A stretch of 22,424 nucleotides of DNA from Thermohalobaculum sp964475765 (GTDB taxonomy: Bacteria; Pseudomonadota; Alphaproteobacteria; Rhodobacterales; Rhodobacteraceae). The DNA lies in contig CAYYZH010000051.1 of assembly GCA_964475765.1 (NCBI GenBank), positions 1-22,424 on the forward strand. The letters run 5' to 3'. This document shows positions 22,002 through 22,424 of this stretch, piece by piece (position 1 is the first letter of the stretch; the number at the start of each line of letters is the position of its first letter). Under the pieces are notes generated by a model. The model searched no databases. It was not told the DNA's origin and saw nothing but the letters and a program-made list of their open reading frames with translations. The translations under genes were made by a program, and so were the position numbers.

Positions 22002-22424
22002 ATGGCCGAAGACGAGCAGAATTCGGGTCCCGAGGGGATCGAACCCGAATACGGTGCAGACAGCATCAAAGTCCTCAAAGGACTGGAGGCCGTGCGCAAG
22101 CGGCCGGGCATGTATATCGGCGATACCGATGACGGCTCGGGCCTGCATCACATGGTCTATGAGGTGGTCGACAACGCCATTGACGAGGCGCTTGCAGGGC
22201 ATGCGGATCTGGTCAAGGTCACGCTGCACGCGGACGGCTCGGTCAGCGTGTCGGACAACGGTCGCGGTATCCCGACGGACATGCACCCCGAAGAGGGGAT
22301 CTCGGCCGCCGAGGTCATCATGACCCAGCTTCATGCGGGCGGAAAATTCGATCAGAATTCCTACAAGGTCTCGGGCGGTCTGCACGGCGTTGGTGTCTCC
22401 GTGGTCAATGCGCTGAGCGATTGG
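22002..22424 (+). CDS. gyrB: DNA gyrase subunit B (N-terminal part, cut by the window end)
   Basis: The ATPase subunit of the enzyme that introduces negative supercoils. The visible 141 residues include KVLKGLEAVRKRPGMYIG, the nucleotide-binding EVVDNAIDEA, the DNGRGIP motif, and KVSGGLHGVGVSVVNALS. The ATG has AGAGG about seven bases upstream. The gene continues past 22424. The 194-base gap after the VOC gene has no clear terminator or promoter that I can defend. Confidence 0.98.
   Translation, partial: MAEDEQNSGPEGIEPEYGADSIKVLKGLEAVRKRPGMYIGDTDDGSGLHHMVYEVVDNAIDEALAGHADLVKVTLHADGSVSVSDNGRGIPTDMHPEEGISAAEVIMTQLHAGGKFDQNSYKVSGGLHGVGVSVVNALSDW

Overview
The window looks like the chromosomal replication-gene neighbourhood of a Rhodobacteraceae (Roseobacter-group) alphaproteobacterium. 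This is inferred from the high GC content, the protein families and the gene order mutM - enoyl-CoA hydratase - rpsT - dnaA - dnaN - recF - gyrB. No rRNA, tRNA, transposase, phage or CRISPR sequence was seen.

Layout. (1) 1-358: the likely last codons of an upstream gene, a TTGGTCCA inverted repeat and a seven-unit array with an exact 11-bp period. (2) 359-1719: a three-gene cluster in which two paralogous ASCH-domain proteins flank a GNAT acetyltransferase. (3) 1836-3979, minus strand: a coaBC - dut - Rrf2 regulator operon. (4) 4240-6019: a quorum-sensing locus made of a possible small ORF, a LuxR-type receptor and a LuxI-type acyl-homoserine-lactone synthase, with CtrA-like sites before the small ORF and before luxI. 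(5) 6090-9088, minus strand: ubiE and ubiB (ubiquinone synthesis) with a short GTGA overlap, then a separate small membrane-protein gene closed by a strong terminator and a long GC-rich palindrome. (6) 9297-11395: mutM, an enoyl-CoA hydratase and rpsT. (7) 11396-11817: a 422-bp gap with the rpsT terminator, palindromes, an AT-rich stretch and a DnaA box. (8) 11818-13732: a rhodanese and dnaA. (9) 13805-14714, minus strand: an ECF sigma factor with an overlapping two-helix membrane protein, probably its regulator. (10) dnaN, then on the minus strand a secreted RTX protein and a glutathione transferase. (11) recF, two tandem LysE-type exporters, a VOC-fold protein, and the start of gyrB, cut by the window end.

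The core genes form the DNA replication and repair set: DnaA initiator, beta clamp, RecF, GyrB, MutM and dUTPase. Accessory modules sit between them: quorum sensing, an ECF sigma unit, an RTX exoprotein and amino-acid exporters. The most interesting non-coding signals are the 11-bp array at 105-181, the CtrA-type sites at the quorum-sensing genes, and the DnaA-box region between rpsT and the rhodanese-dnaA pair. I found no clearly unprecedented multi-gene system. The best candidates for something undescribed are the ASCH-GNAT-ASCH cluster and the 11-bp array.
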